A stretch of 64,000 nucleotides of DNA from Vreelandella glaciei (GTDB taxonomy: Bacteria > Pseudomonadota > Gammaproteobacteria > Pseudomonadales > Halomonadaceae). The stretch lies in assembly GCF_013415125.1 (NCBI RefSeq), contig NZ_JACCDE010000018.1:1-64000 (forward strand), given 5' to 3'. Shown here piece by piece: positions 25,611 through 34,132 of the stretch (position 1 is its first letter; every line of letters starts with the position of its first letter). Position numbers and translations under genes: made by a program. The notes beneath the pieces are model-generated. The model worked only from the letters and a program-made list of their open reading frames with translations. It made no database searches and was not told where the DNA came from.

Positions 25611-27719
25611 ATGGCGCTGGATATTCACCGCTTTATACAGCGCTTTGTGGAAGAGGCAGCCGACCACCTACCCCGCCTGCGCGAAGGGATCAGCGCATTG
25701 GAGCAAGGCCAGGCTGAACGCGAACAGATCAACGAGCTGTTCCGCGCAGCGCATACGCTGAAAGGCTCGTCGCGAATGCTGAAACTGGTGCCGATTACGG
25801 CGCTTTCCCATAGCACTGAAGAGTTGCTCAGCGCGCTGCGCGATGGCACCCTAACCGCAACACCAACGGTTACCAGTTTGCTCAACCAGGCGGTTGACGG
25901 GCTTTCTGACTTGGTCAGTCGGCTAGCCGACGGGGCGACAGGCGACGACTTACCCGCAGCTGATGAGGCGTTGTGTAGCGCCCTTGAAAATGCTGCTCAC
26001 GGTCAACCCCCAACCCAGCACAGCACCCCCGATACGCCCACGCCACCTTCGTCCTCATCAACGTCCTCCGCTACGCTGGTGACCGAGAACGAACTGCGCC
26101 TTAGTGACACCGTGCGGGTTCGCTTGGATCGCCTAGACGATGTTATTCGTTTGATGGGTGAAGTGCTTTCCGGCCACCATCACTTACATGGGTTAGTTGA
26201 CCAAGCCCGTGAGCTAAGCACCACGCTCCCTGCCGAGCAGCAGGCGCCCTTTCACGCCTTTCACCGTGAGCTGAAAGATAGCGTGTTAAGCCACGAGTCG
26301 TTGATGAGCGACCTACACGACCGGGCACTGCAAATGCGCATGCTGCCGCTAAGCGTGGTGTTTGACCCGCTGGCGCATATGTCCAGAGAGCTGGCCCAGT
26401 CACTCGGCAAACAGGTCGACTGCCGCGTGCAGGGTAGCGAGATCGAACTTGATCGCCAGATGATTGATCGCCTGTCAGACCCGCTCATTCACCTGCTGCG
26501 TAACGCCTTGGATCACGGCTTAGAGCTTCCTGCCGAACGCCAGACAGCAGGCAAGCCTTCCCGCGGGCAGCTGGTTATCGAAGCCTGGCAAGACGCTGAT
26601 TGGGTAGTGGTTGAGATGCGTGATGATGGCGCGGGAATCGCACTGGACGCGGTGCGTCAGAAAGCACTCGCCAAACAGCTGATCAACGAAGAGCAGTTGA
26701 ATGCGCTAAGCGAACAGGAGACGTTGGAGCTTATTTTTCTGCCAGGCTTCTCTACCAAAAGCATGATTACCGACTTTTCTGGGCGCGGCGTGGGCATGGA
26801 TGTGGTCAAACGCACCGTGGTGGACGAGTTTAACGGCGACTTGCAGCTTGCCAGCGAGCCCGGCAGCGGCACGCGCTTTACCCTGCGCCTGCCGCTCTCG
26901 CTGGCGATGATGCGGGTACTGCTGGTCAGCGTCGGCGGTGTCAACCTAGGCGTCACCGCGCCTTACGTATCAGAATTGGTAGAGTGCTCATCACACTCAT
27001 TCATTGATGCCGCCGGACAGCGCACGTTGATTTTACGCAACGAATTCGTGCCGGTGGTATCGCTTGCCCAACTGCTTGAGCTACCCACGACGACTGCCGC
27101 TACTGATAACACCCTACTGCTGGTCGTCCACCAGCGACACCAGAAACTCGCCCTGATTATCGATTCACTGATTGATGAACGCGATATGGTGATCAAGCCA
27201 CTACCCGCGCATCTACGTTATTTACCCTTGGTATCGGGCATGGTGTCAATGGGCCGCAATGCGCTGGTTAGCCTGCTGCATGTGCCCGCGTTACTGGAAG
27301 CCACCCGGCACAATGCCCTGCGTCCTAGCCATGAGCGGGCATCCCCCACTCTCGCGAAACGTATTTTGGTGGTCGATGACTCACTGAATACACGTGAAAT
27401 TGAAAAAGACGTGCTCGAAGCATGGGGCTACCACGTCACGCTGGCCGAAAATGGTCGTGACGGCTTAGCCAAAGCACTGGCGGAACCGTTTGATGCGGTA
27501 CTTACCGACGTCGAGATGCCGGTAATGGATGGTTTTGCGCTGACCTCCCAACTGCGCGAAAATGAGGTTTATCGTCATCGGCCGATTATTATTATCACCT
27601 CGCGGGAAAAAGAGGCGGATCGGCGTCGTGGCATCGAGGTCGGTGCCGACGCCTATATCGTCAAGGGCAGTTTTGATCAAAACAATTTAATAGAGACGCT
27701 CCAGGCCCTATTGGGCTAA
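25611..27719 (+). CDS. wspE: CheA/WspE-type hybrid histidine kinase with receiver
   Basis: A 702-residue hybrid CheA. Hpt domain at about 1-105 with phospho-His48 in AAHTLKGSSRML, dimerisation and HATPase domains at about 165-430 (HLLRNALDHGLE, RDDGAGI, FSGRGVGMDVV), CheW-like domain to about 565, and a C-terminal receiver from about 584 with phospho-Asp633 in LTDVEMP. The P2 domain of flagellar CheA is absent. This architecture is WspE. It starts one base after the CheR stop. Confidence 0.93.
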   Translation: MALDIHRFIQRFVEEAADHLPRLREGISALEQGQAEREQINELFRAAHTLKGSSRMLKLVPITALSHSTEELLSALRDGTLTATPTVTSLLNQAVDGLSDLVSRLADGATGDDLPAADEALCSALENAAHGQPPTQHSTPDTPTPPSSSSTSSATLVTENELRLSDTVRVRLDRLDDVIRLMGEVLSGHHHLHGLVDQARELSTTLPAEQQAPFHAFHRELKDSVLSHESLMSDLHDRALQMRMLPLSVVFDPLAHMSRELAQSLGKQVDCRVQGSEIELDRQMIDRLSDPLIHLLRNALDHGLELPAERQTAGKPSRGQLVIEAWQDADWVVVEMRDDGAGIALDAVRQKALAKQLINEEQLNALSEQETLELIFLPGFSTKSMITDFSGRGVGMDVVKRTVVDEFNGDLQLASEPGSGTRFTLRLPLSLAMMRVLLVSVGGVNLGVTAPYVSELVECSSHSFIDAAGQRTLILRNEFVPVVSLAQLLELPTTTAATDNTLLLVVHQRHQKLALIIDSLIDERDMVIKPLPAHLRYLPLVSGMVSMGRNALVSLLHVPALLEATRHNALRPSHERASPTLAKRILVVDDSLNTREIEKDVLEAWGYHVTLAENGRDGLAKALAEPFDAVLTDVEMPVMDGFALTSQLRENEVYRHRPIIIITSREKEADRRRGIEVGADAYIVKGSFDQNNLIETLQALLG

Positions 27720-27773
27720 CGAGAAACGTTATGAACACCACCGTTAATGACACAATAATCATGAGGTCAAGGA

Positions 27774-28130
27774 ATGCATATCCTGGTCGTAGACGACGAT
27801 CCGCTTGCCGGAGAAATGACGGCGGCACTGCTTGAGTCTCAGGGTCATGAGCCTCTGCTGGCCAATGACGCGATGGAAGCCGTCGAGCAGTTAGACGCTC
27901 ACAGTGATATCAAACTGATCGTCAGCGATATGCATATGCCCCTGGTCAGTGGATTAGCGCTGTTGGCGATGCTGCGCGAGCAAGATAATCACCTGCCGTT
28001 TATTTTACTCACTGGGGACATCCCGGATGCAGCCCTACGGCAGACACCGGGCCTTGATGCCTGTTTGTGTAAAGATGCCGAGCTGGCCTGCAACCTGGAA
28101 GCTGCCGTGAAACAGGCTCTCGACAGCTAA
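27774..28130 (+). CDS. Single-domain response regulator (CheY-like)
   Basis: A 118-residue receiver. VVDDDP gives the acidic pocket, IVSDMHMPLVSG carries the phospho-Asp, the Thr is in FILLTGD, and the Lys is in LCKDAEL, where the usual KP is replaced by KD. Such stand-alone receivers can act as phosphate sinks or extra outputs of CheA. It is not part of the canonical seven-gene wsp set. AGGTCAAGGA lies before the ATG. Confidence 0.88.
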   Translation: MHILVVDDDPLAGEMTAALLESQGHEPLLANDAMEAVEQLDAHSDIKLIVSDMHMPLVSGLALLAMLREQDNHLPFILLTGDIPDAALRQTPGLDACLCKDAELACNLEAAVKQALDS

Positions 28131-28144
28131 GCAACGCTGAATGC

Positions 28145-28172
28145 GATGGAATGGACAATTGATGGAATGGAC
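28145..28172 (+). repeat. 12-bp direct repeat GATGGAATGGAC
   Basis: Two perfect copies, at 28145-28156 and 28161-28172, lie in the 74-bp gap between the single receiver and the diguanylate cyclase genes. They could be a slip-duplication or a protein site. Confidence 0.7.
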
Positions 28173-28204
28173 CGCCGCTTTCGATCACTTACGTAGGTAG
28201 TTTG

Positions 28205-29884
28205 ATGTCTAAGCCCGCCCCTTCGCTGCACGATAAGCTGAACCAGCTGCGTGAGCGTTTTATTGAGCAGCTTCCGTCCCGCTTAGCGCAAACCGCCGAG
28301 CTGTGGCAGCAGAGTCGCACGACGAGCGAAGAACAGGCGCGGCTCGCGCCAGAGCTGCACCGCTTCTTTCATAGTTTGAAAGGAACCGGGAGGTCGCTGG
28401 GGTTTGAGCGGCTTGCCCTACTGGCAGATCAGGCGCAGGAGGCGCTCACTACCTCCCCCACCCGCGCCGATATCGATACGTTTATCAGTCAATTGCTTCT
28501 CCAGCTGGGTCACGAACAGCAGCACCTGCGTTCCCGCCACGGTCAACAGCAGGCACTGGCGGCCGTACACAGCTTCGAGCTTACCAGCCCGGTTGAACCG
28601 CTTAGCAATAAGCGCCAGCGGTTAATCTACCTGTGCGACGATGAGCCAGAGCAGGTCGATCAATTAATCCATCACTTGCGCTGCTTCGGTCATGAAGTCG
28701 AGCATTTTATCGACACGGAGACATTCTTTAACGCCGTGCTCACGCGTCGCCCTGACGCGGTGATCATGGATGTGCAGTTTCCCCAGGGCCAGACGGCAGG
28801 CACTGAAACCCTGACCAGCTTGAATAAACTGACCGGCCAACCACTCCCCGCCATCGTTTTGTCGGCCCACAGTGACTTTCACTCGCGCCTGAGTGCCGTT
28901 CGTGCAGGCTGCGGCGGCTACTTTACCAAGCCGGTAAAGCCACTAGATCTTATGTTGGCAGTGGATGAGCTCACCGCGCCGGCGACGGAAGAGCCGTTGA
29001 AGGTGCTAGTGGTGGATGATGAGCCTGAAGCAGCTGCCTACCACGCCTTGCTGCTTGAAGAGGGCGGGATGAGTACTCATCAGGTGCACCATCCCGCCGA
29101 TGCGCTCAATGCCATGGAGCGCTTTAGCCCTGATTTACTGCTGGTCGATGTGTATATGCCAGTGTGTTCGGGTGAAGAACTGGCGACGATTATTCGTCAG
29201 CAGCCGGAATACCTGGGGCTACCGATTATCTATCTCTCCAGCGAAACCGATAGCCAAAAGCAGATTTCCGCCATGTCCGCAGGGGTTGAAGCCTTTCTTA
29301 CCAAACCCGTACAGCCCGAAGAGCTAGTCTCTGCTGTGCGGCTACGCGCCGAACGCCTACGCTTGCTGCGTTCATTAATGACTCGCGACAGCATGACCGG
29401 GCTATATAACCACAGCACTACCACAGAGCTGATCAATAAAACCCTTGCCCAAGCCCACCGCGAAGATAGCCAGCACGCCATGGCAATGATCGATATCGAT
29501 CACTTTAAACAGGTTAACGATACTCATGGCCACTTGGCGGGCGACCAGGTGATTATCACCTTGGCGAGGCTATTGAAAACCCGCCTGCGGCTATCCGACA
29601 TTATCGGCCGCTACGGCGGTGAAGAGTTTGTCGTGCTGCTGAAAGACATCTCTGCAGAAAAAGCGGCTACATTAATCGACAGCCTGCGCGAGGATTTTGC
29701 ACTGGTCGATTTTCATGCCGGTGACGTTCGCTTTCGCTGCACCTTCAGCGTGGGGATAGGCAGTTTCCCCGCGCAACCCTCTACCGAATCCATGCGCTTA
29801 AGCGCCGACCAAGCGCTCTACCGTGCCAAGCACCAAGGCCGCAACCAAGTAGTGCTAGCAACGGAGCTAACCGATGACCGCTGA
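28205..29884 (+). CDS. Hpt-REC-REC-GGDEF diguanylate cyclase (WspR-like output)
   Basis: A 559-residue cytoplasmic output protein. Hpt-like domain at about 1-110 with His56 in FFHSLKGTGRSLG. First receiver at about 140-255 (LCDDEPEQ, VIMDVQFP, YFTKPVKP). Second receiver at about 268-385 (VVDDEPEA, LLVDVYMP, FLTKPVQP). GGDEF domain from about 395, with catalytic GGEEF at 471-475 and an inhibitory RxxD site (RLSD) five residues before it. Both catalysis and product inhibition are therefore intact. WspR normally has one receiver and no Hpt, so this is an expanded form. An ATG at 28205 is preferred over an in-frame TTG one codon upstream. It overlaps the first CheW gene by 11 bp. Confidence 0.9.
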   Translation: MSKPAPSLHDKLNQLRERFIEQLPSRLAQTAELWQQSRTTSEEQARLAPELHRFFHSLKGTGRSLGFERLALLADQAQEALTTSPTRADIDTFISQLLLQLGHEQQHLRSRHGQQQALAAVHSFELTSPVEPLSNKRQRLIYLCDDEPEQVDQLIHHLRCFGHEVEHFIDTETFFNAVLTRRPDAVIMDVQFPQGQTAGTETLTSLNKLTGQPLPAIVLSAHSDFHSRLSAVRAGCGGYFTKPVKPLDLMLAVDELTAPATEEPLKVLVVDDEPEAAAYHALLLEEGGMSTHQVHHPADALNAMERFSPDLLLVDVYMPVCSGEELATIIRQQPEYLGLPIIYLSSETDSQKQISAMSAGVEAFLTKPVQPEELVSAVRLRAERLRLLRSLMTRDSMTGLYNHSTTTELINKTLAQAHREDSQHAMAMIDIDHFKQVNDTHGHLAGDQVIITLARLLKTRLRLSDIIGRYGGEEFVVLLKDISAEKAATLIDSLREDFALVDFHAGDVRFRCTFSVGIGSFPAQPSTESMRLSADQALYRAKHQGRNQVVLATELTDDR

Positions 29885-30434
29885 AGATCCCCGCGACGGC
29901 GTGGCGAATGACCGGCCGTTGGCCACTCTAAGCTTGAACGATGCCTTAGCGGCGCAAAGCGATAGTGAAACGGTGGTGGATGTTGATGAGCCCACCCAGC
30001 AGCTAGTGCTCTTTCGTCTCGATGACCAGCGGTTTGCGCTGCCCGGTAGCGCGGTAAGCGAAATTTTACCCAGCGACCAGCCCGTCTATTATGTACCAGG
30101 GCTGCCCGCCTCTACCGAAGGCGTACTGCACCTACGCGGCAAAATTGAGTCCGTTATTAGCCTGCATCAGCTACTCGGTTTACCTACACCGGAAGTCACC
30201 TCTAAAGGTATGATTTTGTTAGTCCGCGCAGCGGGGGTGACGAGTGGCGTGCGTATTGAGCAACTTGACGATGTCTGCGAGGTCACCCAGAGCATGCTGC
30301 AAGCTCCGCCAGAAACGCTTCCCGGCACGTTGCGCCCGTATGTCAGCGCACTGTGGCAGATAGATGAGCGCCAAGCGCTTGCCCTGCTTGACCCTGAAGC
30401 GCTGTTCGACGCCTACCGGCAGGGGTTGGGTTAA
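29874..30434 (+). CDS. CheW-like scaffold protein (WspB/WspD type)
   Basis: A 186-residue CheW protein with an acidic N-terminal extension of about 40 residues. The CheW fold begins at LVLFRLDDQRFALPGSAVSEILP and includes GVLHLRGKIESVISLHQLLGLP. It couples the receptor to the hybrid kinase. It overlaps the diguanylate cyclase gene by 11 bp and is one base before the next CheW gene. Which of the two corresponds to WspB and which to WspD cannot be settled by eye. Confidence 0.87.
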   Translation: MTAEDPRDGVANDRPLATLSLNDALAAQSDSETVVDVDEPTQQLVLFRLDDQRFALPGSAVSEILPSDQPVYYVPGLPASTEGVLHLRGKIESVISLHQLLGLPTPEVTSKGMILLVRAAGVTSGVRIEQLDDVCEVTQSMLQAPPETLPGTLRPYVSALWQIDERQALALLDPEALFDAYRQGLG

Positions 30435-30435
30435 G

Positions 30436-30885
30436 GTGCCCCAGCAACTAGACCAGCATGCGCAGGCCCAGGTTGCGCTGGTGGTGTTTCGCGTAGGGCC
30501 TTACCGTGCTGCCCTGGATGCATGCCATGTGCTCGCCATGACGAATCACCCTACGGCATCGCGCACAGCCAATGCTCAATCGCTGCTCGACGAAGATGAC
30601 GACCATGCCCCGCCTACCCGTTGGCTCACCCTGCGTGACGCTCAAACAGCCAGTGACAACCAAAACACTTGGCAACTAGGCGTAAGCGGTGACATTACGC
30701 TGCAGCAACTCCCTGCCAACAGGCTCTACCCGCTGCCTAAACTGCTGCTTTCCCGCCGATTTTCAACGGCGCTATGCGGCTTAGCCTTCGACCAGCAGCA
30801 GTTGGTGCTGCTACTGGATGCCCGCAAGCTTAATCCTTCGCTTTCTCAGGCCCCTGCTCTTAGCCAGCCAACCACAAACAGCTAA
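30436..30885 (+). CDS. Second, divergent CheW-like protein
   Basis: A 149-residue protein starting at GTG 30436, one base after the previous stop. The CheW pattern is weak but present: VALVVFRVGPYRAALDACHVLAM at the start and LCGLAFDQQQLVLLLDARKL at the end. The middle holds an acidic DEDDDH loop and the usual GxxxLRG region is not recognisable. It may bind only one partner. Its 3' end overlaps the convergent moeA gene by 26 bp. Confidence 0.7.
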   Translation: MPQQLDQHAQAQVALVVFRVGPYRAALDACHVLAMTNHPTASRTANAQSLLDEDDDHAPPTRWLTLRDAQTASDNQNTWQLGVSGDITLQQLPANRLYPLPKLLLSRRFSTALCGLAFDQQQLVLLLDARKLNPSLSQAPALSQPTTNS

Positions 30886-32065
30886 TGGCATCGCCCTCGG
30901 CTATGTCGCTATTGGCCGGAATCACCGCAAAGGCGTCGGCGTTGATACACGACGAAAGCACGCCAGAGTTCTGATCATCAAAGGCCGTCGCCGTTACGCC
31001 GCTGGGCGAGAACTCAAGCGTTACGCGCATATAGTGCTCACGTGGGCCGGTGGAGGTAGCAAACTCAGCTTTCGCGGTCACCGCTGGCAGTGATGTTAGC
31101 GCCGGACAGCCCAGCATTGCGCCTAGCAAGGGGCGTAAAAACAGCCAGGCGCCGACAAACCCCGATACTGGATTGCCCGGCAGGCCAACAAATCGCGCCT
31201 GGCTGCCGTCACCGCGGGGTAAGCGGCCGAGCGCTAACGGCTTACCGGGGCGAATCGCCAGCTTCCACATATCGAGCTGGCCAATCGCTTCCAGCGCGGC
31301 TTTGACGTGATCTTCTTCGCCGACGCTCACGCCCCCGGTGGTGACCACCAGGTCTGCTTCAGCAGCGGCGGCCGTTAACAGTGCCACGGTGCGGTCGTAG
31401 TCATCCGGCACGCTAATGGTACTCACCACCTCAGCGCCAAAGTTCTCTAACAGGCGCCTAAGCATCGGCCGGTTTGAGTTGTAGAGCTGCCCCGGCTTTA
31501 ACGGCGTGCCGGGATCGATAATCTCATCGCCCGTCGAGAGCAGCGCCACACGGGGGCGTCGGCGCACGCTGACCAGGGTAATCCCCTGACCTGCCAAGTG
31601 GCCAAGGGCCGCCGCTTCGAGCCGCTCACCGGCATTTAACAGTACGCTGCCTGCGCACACGTCGCGTCCTTGGCGGCGGACATTATCACCCGCTGGGATA
31701 TTGGCAGGTATCAGCGCACGATCACCGTCGACTTCTACGCGCTCCTGCATCACCACGCAGTCAGCCCCAGGAGGGATCTCACCACCGGTAAAAATACGCG
31801 CGCAGCTTCCAGGCACAAGCGGTTTCGCCTGCGTGCCAGCGGCAATGCGTTGACTGACCGGCAGCCACTTCCCCGCATCAGCGGCGCGCAAGGCGTAGCC
31901 GTCCATCGCGCTATTATCGAAGGGTGGCACATCCAACTGGGCGGTGACGGCCTCGGCCAACACACGTCCACCGGCGGCTTCCAGCGGGATACTCTCTGCG
32001 TCGAGTGCGCGGACGCCTGCCAGTAGCGCTTCAAGCGCGGCTGATATCGGCTGTAAATCAACCAT
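30860..32065 (-). CDS. moeA: MoeA molybdopterin molybdenumtransferase, copy 1
   Basis: A 401-residue MoeA, which inserts molybdate into adenylylated molybdopterin. Motifs include FDNSAMDGYALRA near residue 50, the MoCF-binding VVTTGGVSVGEEDHV near residue 250 and [15 protein letters not shown] near residue 305. GAGGTCAGC precedes the ATG. It overlaps the moaB gene by 8 bp upstream on the same strand. A second, distinct MoeA lies at 43251-44522. Confidence 0.93.
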   Translation of the reverse strand: MVDLQPISAALEALLAGVRALDAESIPLEAAGGRVLAEAVTAQLDVPPFDNSAMDGYALRAADAGKWLPVSQRIAAGTQAKPLVPGSCARIFTGGEIPPGADCVVMQERVEVDGDRALIPANIPAGDNVRRQGRDVCAGSVLLNAGERLEAAALGHLAGQGITLVSVRRRPRVALLSTGDEIIDPGTPLKPGQLYNSNRPMLRRLLENFGAEVVSTISVPDDYDRTVALLTAAAAEADLVVTTGGVSVGEEDHVKAALEAIGQLDMWKLAIRPGKPLALGRLPRGDGSQARFVGLPGNPVSGFVGAWLFLRPLLGAMLGCPALTSLPAVTAKAEFATSTGPREHYMRVTLEFSPSGVTATAFDDQNSGVLSSCINADAFAVIPANSDIAEGDAISCLWLAG

Positions 32066-32579
32066 GCTGACCTCGGCCTGGGATGACCAGGTTGGCGAAG
32101 TTGCAGGGTTTGTGGCGGCTATCTAACTGCTCGGCCAGAATGCCGTCCCAGCCGGTTCGGCAGGCGCCGGTCGAGCCAGGTAGGCAGAACACTACCGTGG
32201 CGTTAGCTAGGCCACCTAGGCAGCGGCTTTGAATAGTGGAGCTGCCGATTTCCTCACCGCTTAGCTGACGAAAACGTTCGCCAAAGCCTTCAATGCGCTT
32301 ATCCAGCAGCACAGAGATCGCTTCAGGGGTGGAGTCTCGGCCAGTAAAGCCGGTGCCACCGGTGGTGATCACCACCTGCACATCCGCTTCGGCGATCCAG
32401 TTCGCGACCACCGCGCGAATACGATAGACATCGTCTGGCACGATACGCTTTTCAGCGAGAGTGTGACCGGCACTGGTTAGCCGTTCGACCAGGGCTTGGC
32501 CGCTGCGATCCGTCTCTTCCGTGCGGGTATCGGAGACCGTGAGTACGGCTATGTTGAGGGGCACCATTGGCTCACTCAT
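32058..32579 (-). CDS. moaB: MoaB molybdopterin adenylyltransferase-type protein
   Basis: A 173-residue MoaB/Mog-family protein, which adenylylates molybdopterin before metal insertion. The MPT-binding motif VVITTGGTGFTGRDSTPEA is near residue 75, and SSTIQSRCLGG and FCLPGSTGACRTGWDGIL follow. The frame extends 33 codons upstream, but AAGGGTGA precedes the ATG at 32579 and the extension overlaps the neighbouring gene. It lies directly upstream of moeA in the same operon. Confidence 0.92.
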   Translation of the reverse strand: MSEPMVPLNIAVLTVSDTRTEETDRSGQALVERLTSAGHTLAEKRIVPDDVYRIRAVVANWIAEADVQVVITTGGTGFTGRDSTPEAISVLLDKRIEGFGERFRQLSGEEIGSSTIQSRCLGGLANATVVFCLPGSTGACRTGWDGILAEQLDSRHKPCNFANLVIPGRGQHG

Positions 32580-32584
32580 TGACG

Positions 32585-32917
32585 TCACCCTTGTTTGGCT
32601 GCTTTCTTTTTGGCGTGGTGTGCTTCCCAAGCCGCCATTTGCTCTGGCGTGGCTTCCGGTTGGTAAAGCTCCTTCCACTCGCTGTAAGGCATGCCGTATA
32701 CATACTCTCGGGCCTCGTCGTAGTTGAGGCTTTCATCCCGCGCTTCAGCGGCGCTAACCAGCCATTTCGATAAGCAATTGCGGCAAAAGTCCGCCAGAAT
32801 CATCAGGTCGATATTCTGGACATCTTTGTTATCGTCCAGATGCTGAAGCAAGCGCCGAAACGCGGCGGCTTCAAGCTCGGTGCGCGTGGTTGGGTCTAAC
32901 TGATCAAACGCTGACAT
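32585..32917 (-). CDS. DUF1244 family protein
   Basis: A 110-residue acidic protein of the DUF1244 family, which has no known function. It has a conserved aromatic-rich C-terminal half (ILADFCRNCLSKWLVSAA, then YGMPYSEWKELYQPEATPEQ) and ends in a lysine-rich KKKAAKQ tail. AGAGGAACG precedes the ATG at 32917; the ATG five codons upstream has its start within that ribosome site's sequence. It sits just upstream of moaB with a 5-bp gap and is therefore probably co-transcribed. Confidence 0.83.
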   Translation of the reverse strand: MSAFDQLDPTTRTELEAAAFRRLLQHLDDNKDVQNIDLMILADFCRNCLSKWLVSAAEARDESLNYDEAREYVYGMPYSEWKELYQPEATPEQMAAWEAHHAKKKAAKQG

Positions 32918-32977
32918 AACCGTTCCTCTCATACATGTCTTGGGTTATTTAGTAACTTAAGGTGAAGCATAACAAAA

Positions 32978-32999
32978 GACACCGCCGGAAGGCGGTGTC
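32978..32999 (-). terminator. Terminator after the fdh operon
   Basis: GACACCGCC at 32978-32986 and GGCGGTGTC at 32991-32999 form a perfect 9-bp stem with loop GGAA. On the minus strand the stem is followed by TTTTGTT. It closes the formate dehydrogenase transcript and separates it from the DUF1244-moaB-moeA genes. Confidence 0.88.
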
Positions 33000-33020
33000 G
33001 AAAGTCTCAATAAACGTTTA

Positions 33021-34121
33021 TCAGCTGGTTCGAGGCGCCGACGGTTCACTACTACCGCCAGATGACTTTCGAGCCGCCACCTCTTCTTCCGATAGCGTTT
33101 GATCCTTGACCTCTTCGTACCACAGGTTGTGATGCTCTTTAGCCCAGGTTTCATCTACATAGCCCGTGGTCATACCCTCTAGCGCGCCTTCGGTACCCAG
33201 CGTGCCGATATAGATATGGCCTAAGGAGATGGCGGTGAGTCCTAGCGCACCGACTGCGTGGATAATGTTAGCCCACTGCATGGTGTCGCGCCCCTGATTG
33301 AAGTTGGGGAAGTCGAGCACAAAGCCACTGGCAATCACTAAGATACCCACCGTCGCTAAAAGCCAATACCACGCCTTCTCCCCACCGTTGGCAAAGCCTG
33401 CATCCACATGCTTTTTGCCAATCATGCCGCCGCCTTTCTTAAACCATACCCAGTCGTGCTTTTTGGGGATGTTGTCTTTGATCAAGCTGACCAGCAGGAT
33501 CACCAGCAGAATGCCAAAGATCGGCCCCAAGTAGTTATGCAGCACTTTCGTGGCCGCAATCATCCAGGCCCAAACACCATCGCCAAACAGTGGGCGGAAT
33601 ACAAACTTGCCAAATAGCAGCGTCATCCCAGTCAACGCCAGAACGATAAACAACGTTGCTACCGTCCAGTGCAGCGCGCGCTTCATCAGCGTCCAACGCA
33701 ATAGCAGACGACCCGTGCGCGGCGCCTCAAGCTCCTTACGCCCGACAATGAAGTAGAACAGCGCGATCAGCGCCGCCATGCCAAATACCGCGATCAAACC
33801 AAACGGCGATACCCAGCGGTTACGAATCTGCCGCCAGGTTTCACCGCTTGCATTGATCAAGCTGTAGTCACTTTCATAACGCGAGTCACGGTAGTTAGGC
33901 CCGGTCTCTCCACTGCGTACCTGACGCCACTGGTCGGCGGTAATGCCGGGGGCGGCAGTGGTCATTTCGCGGTCAGGATCCGCTTGAGCAACGGCCAGTT
34001 GCGTGAAGCCGAGGCTTAGCACCAAAGCAAGCGCTACCAACATAAAACGCCAAATGCCCAGGGCGAGCCCTTTACCTGAGCGCGGCACCCCACCGGGTGC
34101 CTGTGCAGTCAACAGGTTCAT
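33021..34121 (-). CDS. fdhC: Formate dehydrogenase cytochrome b556 subunit (gamma)
   Basis: A 366-residue membrane protein. A Sec signal or first membrane helix spans about 24-45, then a periplasmic stretch of ~60 residues, then five further helices. Histidines placed in helices for heme b (RALHWTVATLFIVLALTG, KVLHNYLGPIF, NIIHAVGALGL, GHIYIGT) fit the FdoI/FdnI family. The C-terminus is hydrophilic. It passes electrons from the FeS subunit to the quinone pool. AAGGAGG precedes the ATG. It lies 11 bp downstream of the beta subunit gene. Confidence 0.93.
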   Translation of the reverse strand: MNLLTAQAPGGVPRSGKGLALGIWRFMLVALALVLSLGFTQLAVAQADPDREMTTAAPGITADQWRQVRSGETGPNYRDSRYESDYSLINASGETWRQIRNRWVSPFGLIAVFGMAALIALFYFIVGRKELEAPRTGRLLLRWTLMKRALHWTVATLFIVLALTGMTLLFGKFVFRPLFGDGVWAWMIAATKVLHNYLGPIFGILLVILLVSLIKDNIPKKHDWVWFKKGGGMIGKKHVDAGFANGGEKAWYWLLATVGILVIASGFVLDFPNFNQGRDTMQWANIIHAVGALGLTAISLGHIYIGTLGTEGALEGMTTGYVDETWAKEHHNLWYEEVKDQTLSEEEVAARKSSGGSSEPSAPRTS

Positions 34122-34132
34122 GACACGCCTCC

